Shown one piece after another: positions 26,005 through 34,452 of a stretch of 64,000 nucleotides of DNA; position 1 is the first letter of the stretch, and every line of letters starts with the position of its first letter. The notes under the pieces are model-generated. The model saw only the letters and a list, made by a program, of their open reading frames with translations, was not told where the DNA came from and ran no database searches. The position numbers and the translations under genes were made by a program. Location of the stretch: the NCBI GenBank assembly GCA_036564245.1, contig DATCKU010000096.1:186001-250000 (forward strand). The letters are read 5' to 3'. The DNA is from Thermasporomyces sp036564245. GTDB lineage: Bacteria > Actinomycetota > Actinomycetes > Propionibacteriales > Actinopolymorphaceae.

Positions 26005-26343
26005 CGAGGGTGTCAGCTCCTTTCGGTGTGCGCGCCCCGTCCGCGGGACGTGGTCGGGTCACAGGTGGGCAGGACACAGCGCCCTGCGAGCGCAGTTGCC
26101 CGCAGGTGTTGCCATGCCCACGAGGGTGAGTGCGCGATCGGGCATGCAGAACTTCCCCCGACCCGGCAAAGGGGCGGGGGTGCGTCCTTGTGCGCCGAGC
26201 GTGTGCTCGACCCGCTATGACGCCGCCTAAGGATGACGGAGTATTTGTCAGTGATCGGCCTCATGACCGCGAACTGCTGCCCGCGGCGATGAGCCGACCG
26301 GCCAGCATATCGGGTACGACGCGGCGTTGGGAAGCCGGTTTCA
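26005..26343. other. Divergent intergenic region, exporter operon / nucleotidyltransferase
   Basis: 339 bp between oppositely directed starts. No gene, tRNA or long repeat is visible. It must contain both promoters. An AT-richer stretch near 26238-26252 (GGAGTATTTGTCAGTG) is the only candidate core element, and I cannot assign it with confidence. Confidence 0.35.
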
Positions 26344-27255
26344 ATGCGTAGGCGCGTCGCCTCGATTGTTGTCCGGGTCACTGACAGGCGAAATCACGAG
26401 CCACCGAGGCAGGCGTCTGCTGAAATACCGCTCGTGCATCGGACAGTCGTCAACGAGATCGCACGTGCGCACGCTGAGAGGTTGGTCGGCGTCCAGGGCG
26501 TAGTCGGCGTGATGATCGGCGGAAGTCACGCCAGGCAGACGGCCGATGCGAGCTCGGACCTCGATCTTGGGGTCTACTACCGCGAGCCGCTCGACCTCGA
26601 CGCGATGCGAAAGCTGGCGAGCGATTGTGCGGGGCGACCAACCGAGGTCGCCGGGCCCGGCGGGTGGGGTCCGTGGGTCAATGGTGGCGCGTGGCTCGAC
26701 CTCCCGGACGGGAGAGTGGACTGGATCTTGCGGGATCTTGATCGGGTCCGCAGTGAATGGGGACGCGCGCAGGCCGGAGAGTTCTCCGTGCACCACCAGC
26801 CGGGTCATCCGTTCGGCTTCGTGAGTACGACGTACGTGGCGGAGCTGGCCCTCGGGGTGATCGTCGCAGATCCGTCGGGGGAGCTGCACGAGCTCCAGGC
26901 GGCGACGGCGACGTATCCCCATCCGCTTCGTGAGGCGTTCGACCGATGGCTCTGGGAGGCCGGATTCAGCATCGACATCGCGAGCAAGCCGGCCGGGCGT
27001 GGCGATGCCGCCTACGTCGACATGTGCCTCACCCACGCCGTCGGGATCATCGTGTACGCGTTGCACGCCCGCGAAGGTCGTTGGGTGACCAACGAGAAAG
27101 GGATCGTCGCGAGTGCGGCACAACTGTCGTGCGCACCGGAAGGGTTCGCTGTCCGCGTGCACGAGGTGATCGCCGGGGGAGCCACGCCCGCCGATCTGGA
27201 AGCCAAGCTCGAGGCGGCGCGGGCCCTTTTGCGTGATGTCCGTGGCCCTGAGTGA
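26344..27255 (+). CDS. Nucleotidyltransferase-domain protein
   Basis: Up to 303 aa from ATG 26344, which has no ribosome site. Family-like sequence begins at VHRTVVNEIA, so GTG 26434 (273 aa) is an alternative start. The minimal nucleotidyltransferase motif is clear: GGSHARQTADASSDLDLGVYY, with the GS and the DxD metal ligands, followed by a third acidic position in GRVDWIL. A C-terminal helical region carries DMCLTHAVGIIVYAL. Such stand-alone MNT-type enzymes may nucleotidylate antibiotics, tRNAs or proteins; no partner (for example a HEPN gene) is adjacent, so the substrate is open. Confidence 0.75.
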   Translation: MRRRVASIVVRVTDRRNHEPPRQASAEIPLVHRTVVNEIARAHAERLVGVQGVVGVMIGGSHARQTADASSDLDLGVYYREPLDLDAMRKLASDCAGRPTEVAGPGGWGPWVNGGAWLDLPDGRVDWILRDLDRVRSEWGRAQAGEFSVHHQPGHPFGFVSTTYVAELALGVIVADPSGELHELQAATATYPHPLREAFDRWLWEAGFSIDIASKPAGRGDAAYVDMCLTHAVGIIVYALHAREGRWVTNEKGIVASAAQLSCAPEGFAVRVHEVIAGGATPADLEAKLEAARALLRDVRGPE

Positions 27256-27273
27256 CGAGAGGCGAGGCCCGTC

Positions 27274-28104
27274 CTACCAGGGGTCGACACCGAGCAGCTT
27301 GCGCCCGAGTGGTCCCGCTGCCTGCAGCTGGCGTTCGTTGTAACGGCCTGGCGTCGGTCGCTTTCCGCCGCCGTGCGGGTGATCCTCCCGCACGTACCGC
27401 ATGAAGAGGGCAACTCGCGGCGCCGTCCGACGGTTGTGTGACGCGGCGTGCGGCATCAGGTGGTGCAGCAAGGCGAAGTCGCCCGCCTCGCCGGTCACTT
27501 CGACGCTCTCCAGATGGGTGATGTGCGTCCAGTTCTGGTGCAGGTGCCGGCCCTTGGGATGCCCCCGCGCCTCTTGCTCCACGATCCGATGCCCACCGGG
27601 GACGACGTGGATGCCGCCGCCGTTGGGGAGGACGTCGGTGAAGTAGTAGCAGCCACCGACCTGAACCTCTTCCAACGTGAAGAGGAAGTTGTCGACGTCG
27701 TACGGTACGGACGCGTCGAGGTGCAATGTCTGGCTCCGCGGCGAGTCCCGGTGCATGTCATTGCGCAACGTGATCCCGATCGATCCGTCGAAGACCCGCA
27801 GTCGTGGTGACTGCAGAAGTTGCGCCGCCGCGTGATACAGGCGCTCGTTCGCCCACAGAGGCAGGAACTCGGGTGTGTCGAAGGTGTGGTCCCCGGGGGA
27901 GGCCATCGGCTTGATCCGGCCGTCGGCTGCGTGCCAGTGCTCCGGAATCTGTAGATCACGAGGCACCATGTCGAGGATGAGGTCGCGATAGTACGCAGCT
28001 CGATCCCGCGAGATGGCTCCGCGGACGAGCACGTACCCCTGCTCCCAGAACTGTCGTACCTCGTCCTCGGTCAGGACCGGGGGAGTCTTCACGGTCGCCG
28101 CCAT
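27274..28104 (-). CDS. Phytanoyl-CoA dioxygenase (PhyH) family protein
   Basis: 276 aa Fe(II)/2-oxoglutarate oxygenase. The iron triad is visible as HLDAS (HxD, ~124-126) and the distal His in LHHLMPHAASHN, followed by RRTAPRVALFMRY where the 2-oxoglutarate-binding Arg is expected. The ATG start is preceded by GAGGAGG. It stands alone, converging with the nucleotidyltransferase gene (18 bp) and diverging from an ABC exporter. Bacterial members hydroxylate diverse small molecules; the substrate is not predictable here. Confidence 0.87.
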   Translation of the reverse strand: MAATVKTPPVLTEDEVRQFWEQGYVLVRGAISRDRAAYYRDLILDMVPRDLQIPEHWHAADGRIKPMASPGDHTFDTPEFLPLWANERLYHAAAQLLQSPRLRVFDGSIGITLRNDMHRDSPRSQTLHLDASVPYDVDNFLFTLEEVQVGGCYYFTDVLPNGGGIHVVPGGHRIVEQEARGHPKGRHLHQNWTHITHLESVEVTGEAGDFALLHHLMPHAASHNRRTAPRVALFMRYVREDHPHGGGKRPTPGRYNERQLQAAGPLGRKLLGVDPW

Positions 28105-28351
28105 CGCGATGTCCTCCTCGAGTGGCTCACGCGAAGCCCTGGGCGCCGACTACCGTCACGAGACTTCCGTCGAGGCGTGGCGATCGACACGTGCGCCATT
28201 TCCGTGCACCATCAAGTATCCCATCGCAGCAAGGCCGTTGGGCCCGTACGAAAGCCAAATGGTCCAGGTGCGGCCGCAACCTTGGCCTGTCCGATCACCC
28301 GAGCAGTAACCTGCGCATCCTGCATGCGGCGGGTCATGCTCGGAGGTGTTC

Positions 28352-30139
28352 GTGGCGGTCGAGGATGGAATCATCCGCACGCTCAGCCGAGCGCTTGCGA
28401 TGGCATTCCACGCGTCACCCTGGCTCCTCATGGGGCTGTTCGCAACGCAAGTCCTCGCGGTGCTGGGTTATCCTGCCCAGCTTGCGATCGTTCAGCGGCT
28501 CGTCGATGGTGTCGTCGCTGAGCAGACGAGCCGGCAGATCGTCACGCTGATCGTCGTTCTGGTGAGCGTCTTCATCGCCCAGCGTCTGTTCGGTCTGCTG
28601 GCAAGCTCCCTGCTGACGCTTGCCCGCGAGCGCACGACCTCGCAAGCCGTGGCGACCTACCTCGACAAGGCGGCAGAGCTCGATCCAGGTCACCTGGTTG
28701 ACCCGGGGTTTCACGATCGGATGCGGCACGCCGGCGAGGTCGCCGACAACAACTTCGACGGGTTGCTCTTCGGCATGAACGGGCTCGGCACCGCGGTCGT
28801 CGGGACCCTCGGCCTCGCTTCGCTGCTGGTGACCATCTCACCGGCTGTCGCTGTCCTCGTTCTCGTATCGATGGTGCCCTGGGTGTTCGCCGAGCAGCGT
28901 GGGTTTCGGATCGTGAAGAAGACCCGTTCGGACCTGCTTCCACGACGACGTCGGCAGAGCTACCTCCGGCAGCTGCTCACCGATGCCGATGCCACAGACG
29001 AGCTCCTCGCCTCCGGCGCCGCCCGGCACGTCGCGGCGCGGTACCGATCTGGCGCGGACGAGCTCCTGCGACTCGAGCGTCCGGCTCACTGGCGCCAGTT
29101 CGTCACGATCATGGCCGGGAACGTGCTCGGCGGAGTGTTCCTCGTGGCGGCGTTCGCCTTGGTCGCCGTGGACGCCATCACCGGGCGAACCGGTGTCGGT
29201 GACGTGGCGGCGAGTGTCGCGGCACTCGCCGCGTTCCTCGCGATGTCGGCGAACTTCGCGAACTCGGTGTCGTTGGTCCTCTCACACGTCCCCTACATCC
29301 GCGACTACTTCGTGTTCCTGCAGACTCCGCGACTGCTCGAGGTGCCGCAGCCACCGGCACGGATCCCCGAGCGGCTTGCCCGCGGCCTGGTCGTCGAGAA
29401 CGTGACCTTCTCCTACCCCGGATCGGGCGAACCTGCGGTACGGAACGTCTCACTCCACGCCCGGCCTGGCGAGCTCATCGCGCTCGTCGGCGACAACGGT
29501 GCAGGCAAGTCGACGCTCACGAAGCTGCTGTTACGGTTCTTCGACCCGACCGAAGGGCGGATCCTCTTCGACGGTGTCGACATCCGACACTGCAGGCCCG
29601 CCGATGTGCGATCGCGGGTCTCCGTGCTCTTTCAGGACTTCGCGCGCTACCAGTTCAGCGTCCGCCACGTGATTCGCATGGGGGACCCGGATGCCATCAC
29701 CGAAGCCGACGAAGCGGAACGGCTCATGCGTGCCGTCGAGGCGGCCGGGCTCGGGGAGGTCGTGGCGTCGTTGCCTTCAGGGCTGGACAGCCAGGTCGGG
29801 CGGCTGTTTCCGGGTGGCAGCGACCTTTCGGGTGGTCAGTGGCAGCGTCTGGCACTTGGTCGGCTCTTCTACCGACGAGCAGACATCCTGATCTTGGACG
29901 AACCGACGTCGGCTCTGGATCCCAAGGCCGAGGCCGAGACGTTCGCCCGACTCCGCGACGTGCTCGGGAGTCGCATCGGCATCGTGATCTCGCACCGCTT
30001 CTCGACCGTACGCGTGGCCGACCGGATCGCCGTCCTCCATCACGGCGAGCTGGTCGAGGTCGGTACGCACGACGAGCTCATGGCGGCTCGTGGTCGGTAT
30101 GCGGAGCTCTTCGAGCTTCAGGCCGCCGGTTATCGGTAG
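28352..30139 (+). CDS. ABC exporter, fused membrane and ATPase domains
   Basis: 595 aa. GTG 28352 follows GGAGG by five bases; an in-frame GTG at 28346 overlaps the ribosome site and is rejected. The N-terminal ~330 residues hold six transmembrane helices. The ATPase domain has Walker A GDNGAGKSTLTK (~380), signature LSGGQWQRLALGR, Walker B ILILDEPTSALDP and switch His in ISHRFSTV. Half-transporters of this type work as homodimers or as pairs. No second half-transporter is adjacent. The substrate is unknown; family members export lipids, peptides or drugs. Confidence 0.92.
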   Translation: MAVEDGIIRTLSRALAMAFHASPWLLMGLFATQVLAVLGYPAQLAIVQRLVDGVVAEQTSRQIVTLIVVLVSVFIAQRLFGLLASSLLTLARERTTSQAVATYLDKAAELDPGHLVDPGFHDRMRHAGEVADNNFDGLLFGMNGLGTAVVGTLGLASLLVTISPAVAVLVLVSMVPWVFAEQRGFRIVKKTRSDLLPRRRRQSYLRQLLTDADATDELLASGAARHVAARYRSGADELLRLERPAHWRQFVTIMAGNVLGGVFLVAAFALVAVDAITGRTGVGDVAASVAALAAFLAMSANFANSVSLVLSHVPYIRDYFVFLQTPRLLEVPQPPARIPERLARGLVVENVTFSYPGSGEPAVRNVSLHARPGELIALVGDNGAGKSTLTKLLLRFFDPTEGRILFDGVDIRHCRPADVRSRVSVLFQDFARYQFSVRHVIRMGDPDAITEADEAERLMRAVEAAGLGEVVASLPSGLDSQVGRLFPGGSDLSGGQWQRLALGRLFYRRADILILDEPTSALDPKAEAETFARLRDVLGSRIGIVISHRFSTVRVADRIAVLHHGELVEVGTHDELMAARGRYAELFELQAAGYR

Positions 30140-30172
30140 GGCCAGGGCGAATGGCTCTTTGCAGCACGCGTC

Positions 30173-30943
30173 CTAGACGGCCGGTTTCGTCGCTCGAATG
30201 ATGGCGGCGTGCATGCCGTCGGCCACTTCGTGGGTGGACTCGATCTCGATCGAGACGAATCCGGCGGCTTCCAAGCCGGCTCGGTACTCGGAGGTCGACA
30301 AGGCGCCGGCGATGCAGCCGACGTACGACCCGCGTTCGGCGCGTTCGTCGGCGGTGAGCCGGTCCTCGGCCACGACATCGCTCACACCGAGTCGGCCGCC
30401 CGGACGCAACACGCGGTGTGCTTCGGCGAAGACCGCCTGCTTGTTCGTCGAGAGGTTGATGACACAGTTGGAGATGATGACGTCGACGGACTCCGCAGCC
30501 AGCGGTAGGTCTTCGATCGTGCCCTTGAGGAACTCGACATTGGTCACGCCGGCCTTTCGCGCGTTGGCGTTGGCGAGGGCGAGCATCTCGTCGGTCATGT
30601 CCACGCCGTACGCCTTTCCGGTCGGTCCGACCCGCCGAGCCGACAGGATGACGTCGATCCCGCCGCCCGAACCCAGGTCGAGCACGGTCTCGCCTTCGTG
30701 CAGTTCGGCCACCATCACCGGGTTCCCGCACCCAAGGCTCGCCCTCAGTGCCTCCTCTGGTAGGGCTTCGCGATCTGTCGGCGCATAGAGTCTCGCCCCG
30801 AAGCCTTCTTCGCAGCTCGCTGGCGCGCAGGACTCGTCCGATCCGCAGCACGTGTCTGATGTCGGTGTGTCGGTGACGGCGCGAGCGGCTGCGGCATAGC
30901 GCCTGCGCACGTGCTCACGCAGAGCAAGCGGGTCGTCGGTCAT
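30173..30943 (-). CDS. arsM: Arsenite S-adenosylmethionine methyltransferase
   Basis: 256 aa. ATG 30943 follows AGGAG; the upstream open frame has no ribosome site. The SAM motif VLDLGSGGGIDV (~83) is typical of ArsM, as are the conserved cysteines: a CC pair near residues 32-33, the Cys of SNCVINLS (~149) and one in YVGCIAGAL (~200), used to bind As(III). The enzyme methylates arsenite to volatile or less retained species. The gene diverges from arsR and shares with it a compact regulatory region, so induction by arsenite through ArsR is likely. Confidence 0.93.
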   Translation of the reverse strand: MTDDPLALREHVRRRYAAAARAVTDTPTSDTCCGSDESCAPASCEEGFGARLYAPTDREALPEEALRASLGCGNPVMVAELHEGETVLDLGSGGGIDVILSARRVGPTGKAYGVDMTDEMLALANANARKAGVTNVEFLKGTIEDLPLAAESVDVIISNCVINLSTNKQAVFAEAHRVLRPGGRLGVSDVVAEDRLTADERAERGSYVGCIAGALSTSEYRAGLEAAGFVSIEIESTHEVADGMHAAIIRATKPAV

Positions 30944-30986
30944 CGAAGACTCCTGAGAGTGGGAGCGGAACCTGCTTCGACATACA

Positions 30987-31037
30987 TCTAAACAACAGCC
31001 ATCTTGCTCGCTGTTTAGACAACTGTCAAGATAAGTT
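30987..31037. promoter_or_regulatory. Divergent arsM/arsR promoters with ArsR operator
   Basis: An inverted repeat TCTAAACA (30987-30994) / TGTTTAGA (31012-31019) fits an ArsR-type operator. On the minus strand TTGACA (31029-31024) is 17 bp from CAAGAT (31006-31001) for arsM. On the plus strand TTGCTC (31004-31009) is 17 bp from CAAGAT (31027-31032) for arsR. Each -35 overlaps the -10 of the other promoter, and one operator arm lies in both spacers, so bound ArsR could silence both. The arsR start codon (31040) is about where transcription should begin. Confidence 0.8.
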
Positions 31038-31039
31038 CT

Positions 31040-31414
31040 GTGACGCGATCTCACGCCGTAGCGCAGGGATGTTGCCCGCCGCTCGACACCGAGCCACTCG
31101 GCGAGGCGGTGGCTGCGGATCTGGCACGGGCCTTCAAGGCCTTGGGCGATCCTGTGCGCCTGCGGTTGCTGTCGTTGATCGCGTCGTACGACGGGGGAGA
31201 AGTCTGCGTCTGCGAACTCATCGGCGCGTTCACGCTCACCGGACCGACGATCTCGCATCACCTGCGGGTCCTGCGAGAAGCTGGTCTGATCGAGGGTGAG
31301 CGGCGCGGCACCTGGGTCTACTACCGAGCTGTGCCGAAGACACTGGAACGACTCTCCGCACTTCTCGACGTTCGCCGGTCACGTCACGATGCGATCGAAC
31401 GGTCGGTGTCATGA
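31040..31414 (+). CDS. arsR: ArsR-family arsenite-responsive repressor
   Basis: 124 aa winged-helix repressor. The classical As(III) site CVCEL (Cys56, Cys58) lies in the recognition region, followed by the DNA-binding helix LTGPTISHHLRVLREAGL and the wing GERRGTWVYYRAV. An extra CC pair at residues 11-12 may supply a third ligand. The GTG start has no ribosome site and lies seven to eight bases beyond a -10 hexamer, so the mRNA is probably leaderless. The 3' end overlaps the GH16 gene as ATGA. It regulates the divergent arsM. Confidence 0.92.
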   Translation: MTRSHAVAQGCCPPLDTEPLGEAVAADLARAFKALGDPVRLRLLSLIASYDGGEVCVCELIGAFTLTGPTISHHLRVLREAGLIEGERRGTWVYYRAVPKTLERLSALLDVRRSRHDAIERSVS

Positions 31415-32328
31415 GCCCGCGGAAGGCGCTGGCAGCCGGAGCCATCGTGAGCTGCGTGGCGCTGCTTGCCGGCGGGGTAGGGGTCATGATGACAGGTGGA
31501 GATCGAGACCGGTCGAACTCCCGGAGCGATGAATCCACCCCGCAGTGGACGCTCACGTGGTCCGACGACTTCGACGGTCCGGCAGGACGTCCACCCGACC
31601 GCGCTCGGTGGGTGGCCGAGATCGGCGGGCATGGCTGGGGAAACGACGAGCTGCAGTACTACACCGATCTCACCGAGAACGCCGCACTCGATGGGAACGG
31701 TCACCTTGTGATCACAGCGCGTCCAGACGATGTCGGTCGGTCATGCTGGTACGGCACGTGCCGGTTCACCTCGGCCCGACTCGTCACCAAGCAGAAGTTC
31801 AGCCAGGCGTACGGACGATTCGAGGCCCGGATCAAGCTTCCACGCGGGCAGGGAGTCTGGCCCGCATTCTGGTTACTGGGCGACGACATCGACGAGGTGG
31901 GTTGGCCCAGGTGCGGCGAGATCGACATCATGGAGTACCTCGGTCATGACGAGCGGACCGTCTACGGCTCGGTGCACGGGCCGCAGTTCGACACGACCGA
32001 CGAATATCGGCTCCCCGACGGTGAGTCGTTTGCCGAGGGCTTCCATACGTTCACCGTCGACTGGTCCGCCAACCGCGTGGACTTCTTCGTCGACGGTCAG
32101 CAGTACGCGACCGTGGAGCGGCCAGACGCGGCGACGTCGGGCGGTAGCGAACGTGTGACGAACGCGGCAAACCAGGCAGACGGTGATCCGCGGTGGGTCT
32201 TCGACCATCCGTTCTTCATCCTGCTCAACGTCGCGGTCGGCGGCAGGTGGCCTGGCGAACCCGACGAGTCGACCCGCTTTCCGCAGCACATGGTCGTGGA
32301 CTACGTACGTGTCTACCAGCTGACGTAG
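31411..32328 (+). CDS. GH16 family secreted endo-beta-glucanase-like enzyme
   Basis: 305 aa. A basic start and hydrophobic segment (residues ~5-28) act as signal peptide or membrane anchor. The GH16 beta-jelly-roll follows, with the catalytic ExDxxE motif in GEIDIMEYLG, and with WPAFWLL, GSVHGPQF and a terminal VVDYVRVYQ strand, which suggest laminarinase (beta-1,3-glucanase) specificity. The ATG start is inside the arsR stop (ATGA), so this enzyme is translationally coupled to an arsenic repressor. That pairing is odd, and the gene may be co-expressed with arsR by accident of gene order. Confidence 0.92.
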   Translation: MSPRKALAAGAIVSCVALLAGGVGVMMTGGDRDRSNSRSDESTPQWTLTWSDDFDGPAGRPPDRARWVAEIGGHGWGNDELQYYTDLTENAALDGNGHLVITARPDDVGRSCWYGTCRFTSARLVTKQKFSQAYGRFEARIKLPRGQGVWPAFWLLGDDIDEVGWPRCGEIDIMEYLGHDERTVYGSVHGPQFDTTDEYRLPDGESFAEGFHTFTVDWSANRVDFFVDGQQYATVERPDAATSGGSERVTNAANQADGDPRWVFDHPFFILLNVAVGGRWPGEPDESTRFPQHMVVDYVRVYQLT

Positions 32329-32338
32329 CATCGCGGGC

Positions 32339-32905
32339 GTGCTCAGTCCTCACTATCCACTGGAAACGCCCAGGCTTCGGTTGCGGCCGTTCGTCGCCGA
32401 CGATCTCGACCCGCTCTTCGACATCCATTCACGCGTCGACGTCGCGCGGTATCTGTACTGGGAGCCGCGCACCTACGACGAGGTTGGCGAGGCGCTCAAG
32501 AAGAAGATGAGCCAGTCGCAACTTACCAAGCCCGGAGAGCCCTTGTCGCTTGCCGTCGTACGAAAAGACACCGGTGCCCTGATCGGAGATCTCGTGCTCT
32601 TCTGGGTGAGCGAGGAGCATCGGCAGGGCGAGATCGGTTACATCTTCCATCCCGATCATGCTGGACAGGGGTTCGCGACCGAGGCGGCACGTGAAGGTCT
32701 GCGGCTGGGGTTCGAGGGTCTGGGCCTGCATCGCATCGTCGCGCGTCTGGATGGACGTAACGAACGTTCGGCGAGACTCTGCGAGCGCCTCGGCATGCGT
32801 CGAGAGGCGCACTTCATCCAGAACGAGCTCGTCAAAGGAGAATGGACCGACGAGATCGTGTACGCGATGCTGGAGCACGAATGGCGGGCGCAGAACGCCC
32901 GCTGA
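32339..32905 (+). CDS. GNAT acetyltransferase, RimJ/RimL type
   Basis: 188 aa. The start is GTG 32339, ten bases after the GH16 stop. It has the RimJ/RimL layout: ETPRLRLRPF near the N-terminus, EIGYIFHPDHAGQGFATEAAREGL with the acetyl-CoA loop, and the late N-x-R-S-A-R-L-C-E-R-L-G-M motif. Relatives acetylate ribosomal-protein N-termini, peptides or small molecules. Its 3' end overlaps a GC hairpin (32884-32902) that could terminate transcription. Confidence 0.88.
   Translation: MLSPHYPLETPRLRLRPFVADDLDPLFDIHSRVDVARYLYWEPRTYDEVGEALKKKMSQSQLTKPGEPLSLAVVRKDTGALIGDLVLFWVSEEHRQGEIGYIFHPDHAGQGFATEAAREGLRLGFEGLGLHRIVARLDGRNERSARLCERLGMRREAHFIQNELVKGEWTDEIVYAMLEHEWRAQNAR
32884..32902. terminator. 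GC hairpin at the end of the GNAT gene
   Basis: GCGGGCG (32884-32890) and CGCCCGC (32896-32902) with a 5-base loop, overlapping the last GNAT codons. It lies between convergent genes and could terminate the plus-strand transcript. No U-tract follows. Confidence 0.4.
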
Positions 32906-33019
32906 TGCCCACCGACGGGCGGTACTGAACGCACGCCCGATGGTCGCGAAGGGCTGTGTTCGTGGCTATCTGGAGCCGAGAACAGCGTGTAGGAACTGGC
33001 AGGCTGGAGGCGGCCGCCG

Positions 33020-34399
33020 TTACGTGCTCATTGTCGCGAGCAGCTTCTTGAACGCGCGGCCGCGCTCGACGAAGTTGGTGAACATCCCGTAGCTCGCGCA
33101 GGCGGGCGAGAGCACAACGCAGTCGCCAGGTTGGGCTACCTGGCGGGCAAGCTCGACGGCCTCGGCGAACGAACTGCCATGCAGGAGCTGGAAATCCTGA
33201 GCCGGCTCGGCTTTGCAGATCGCCTCCTCGATGGCGGGTGCGGTGTCACCGAACAGCACGGCCGCCCGGCATCGCGTCGCAACACACTGCCCGAGCGTGT
33301 CGAAAGACAGCTTCTTGTCGTACCCGCCCAGGAGAATCACGAGCGGCCCGGTGAGTGTGTCCAGCGCAGCGAGGGTGCGTTCCGGTGTCGTGGCGATCGA
33401 GTCGTTGTAGTAGGACACGCCGTCGATCTCGGTGACGAACTCCAGCCGGTGTTCCACCCCCGGGAAGTGCAGCAGCACGTCGTACGCGGCATCCGCCCAG
33501 CCCGTCAAGGCGTTCGCCGTGGCGCTCACTGCGGCCGCCATGTTCTGGAGGTTGAAGCGGCCGCGTAGTCGCCGATTCGCAAGATCGAAGATGTTCGTCC
33601 GATAGCGGAGGGTTTCCGCCTCGATTCGGACGCCGCCGGATGCGACGTCTGCCTCGCGTCCGAACCATCGAGTGTCTCCGCCGGCGAAACCACGGACCAC
33701 TGGATCGTCGGCGTTCAGCACGCGAGCGTCGTAGCGCCTCTGATGTCGCACGATGCTTCGTTTGGCGTCGATGTAGGCCGCCATCGTGCCGTGCCGATCC
33801 AGGTGGTTCGGTGTGATGTTGAGCACGACGGAAACGTGTGGGCTGCGTTGGATCACGTCGAGTGCCTCGAGCTGGAAACTGGACAGCTCGAGGACGACGA
33901 TGTCGTCAGGGGCGATCTCGGCTACCGCGGGGAGCAGTGAGATGCCCAGGTTGCCGCCCAGCCAGACCTTGCGTGGACCGCGTGAGAGGATCTCGCCGAT
34001 GAGCGTCGTGGTGGTGGTCTTGCCGTTGGATCCCGTGACGCCGTAGATGGTGGGGGTCGGGCAGAGCTTGAAGAAGAGGTTCATCTCGGTCTCGATGGCG
34101 CGTGCCAACGAGAGCCACGGTGAGGTCCACGGGACTCCCGGACTCACGACGACCAGATCTGCATCCCGAAAGTCTTCTTCACGGTGGCCGCCGAGGTGCA
34201 GGTCGACCGGCCAGTTGGTCAATGCTCGCACCGACTCCTCGAGATCCTCGGCAGATCGCAGGTCGGTCACGGTCACCCGTGCGCCAGCACGGCAGAGGAA
34301 TTGCGTCACACCGACTCCGCCCCCGAACAAGCCCAGGCCCATCACGGTGACCCGTGCCTTGGCCAGGCGTGGTAGATCGGTCAGCAGTCGAGCATCCAC
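33020..34399 (-). CDS. murD: MurD-family UDP-MurNAc-alanine glutamate ligase, atypical
   Basis: 459 aa from GTG 34399. Mur ligase domains are in order: Rossmann N-domain (VTVMGLGLFGGG), ATP P-loop GVTGSNGKTTTTT (120-132), the central ELSSFQLEAL, the carbamylated-Lys region AAYIDAKRS (Lys213), and the C-domain. Two positions differ from textbook MurD: NITPNHLDRHG has Asn198 where Asp is usual, and NDSIATTPERT has Ile335 where the NDSKATN motif has Lys. There are no other mur or fts genes nearby, so this may be a second, specialised ligase (a MurD2-like L-Glu ligase is one possibility) and not the housekeeping dcw copy. It is the third gene of an operon behind a membrane protein and a HAD phosphatase. 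Confidence 0.85.
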   Translation of the reverse strand: MDARLLTDLPRLAKARVTVMGLGLFGGGVGVTQFLCRAGARVTVTDLRSAEDLEESVRALTNWPVDLHLGGHREEDFRDADLVVVSPGVPWTSPWLSLARAIETEMNLFFKLCPTPTIYGVTGSNGKTTTTTLIGEILSRGPRKVWLGGNLGISLLPAVAEIAPDDIVVLELSSFQLEALDVIQRSPHVSVVLNITPNHLDRHGTMAAYIDAKRSIVRHQRRYDARVLNADDPVVRGFAGGDTRWFGREADVASGGVRIEAETLRYRTNIFDLANRRLRGRFNLQNMAAAVSATANALTGWADAAYDVLLHFPGVEHRLEFVTEIDGVSYYNDSIATTPERTLAALDTLTGPLVILLGGYDKKLSFDTLGQCVATRCRAAVLFGDTAPAIEEAICKAEPAQDFQLLHGSSFAEAVELARQVAQPGDCVVLSPACASYGMFTNFVERGRAFKKLLATMST

Positions 34400-34452
34400 G
34401 TGGGTAAGCCTAGGCAGAGACTTCGTGTGTGGATTGCCCGATGGAGAGACGA

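Noticed and set aside
26344..27255. MNT/HEPN toxin-antitoxin pair
   Set aside because: The nucleotidyltransferase is about 300 aa with an extra C-terminal region and no adjacent HEPN gene.
34361..34376. CCAGGCGTGG inside the murD gene as another dispersed repeat copy
   Set aside because: It is only 10 bases of the core, lies in coding sequence, and the flanks do not match the other copies.
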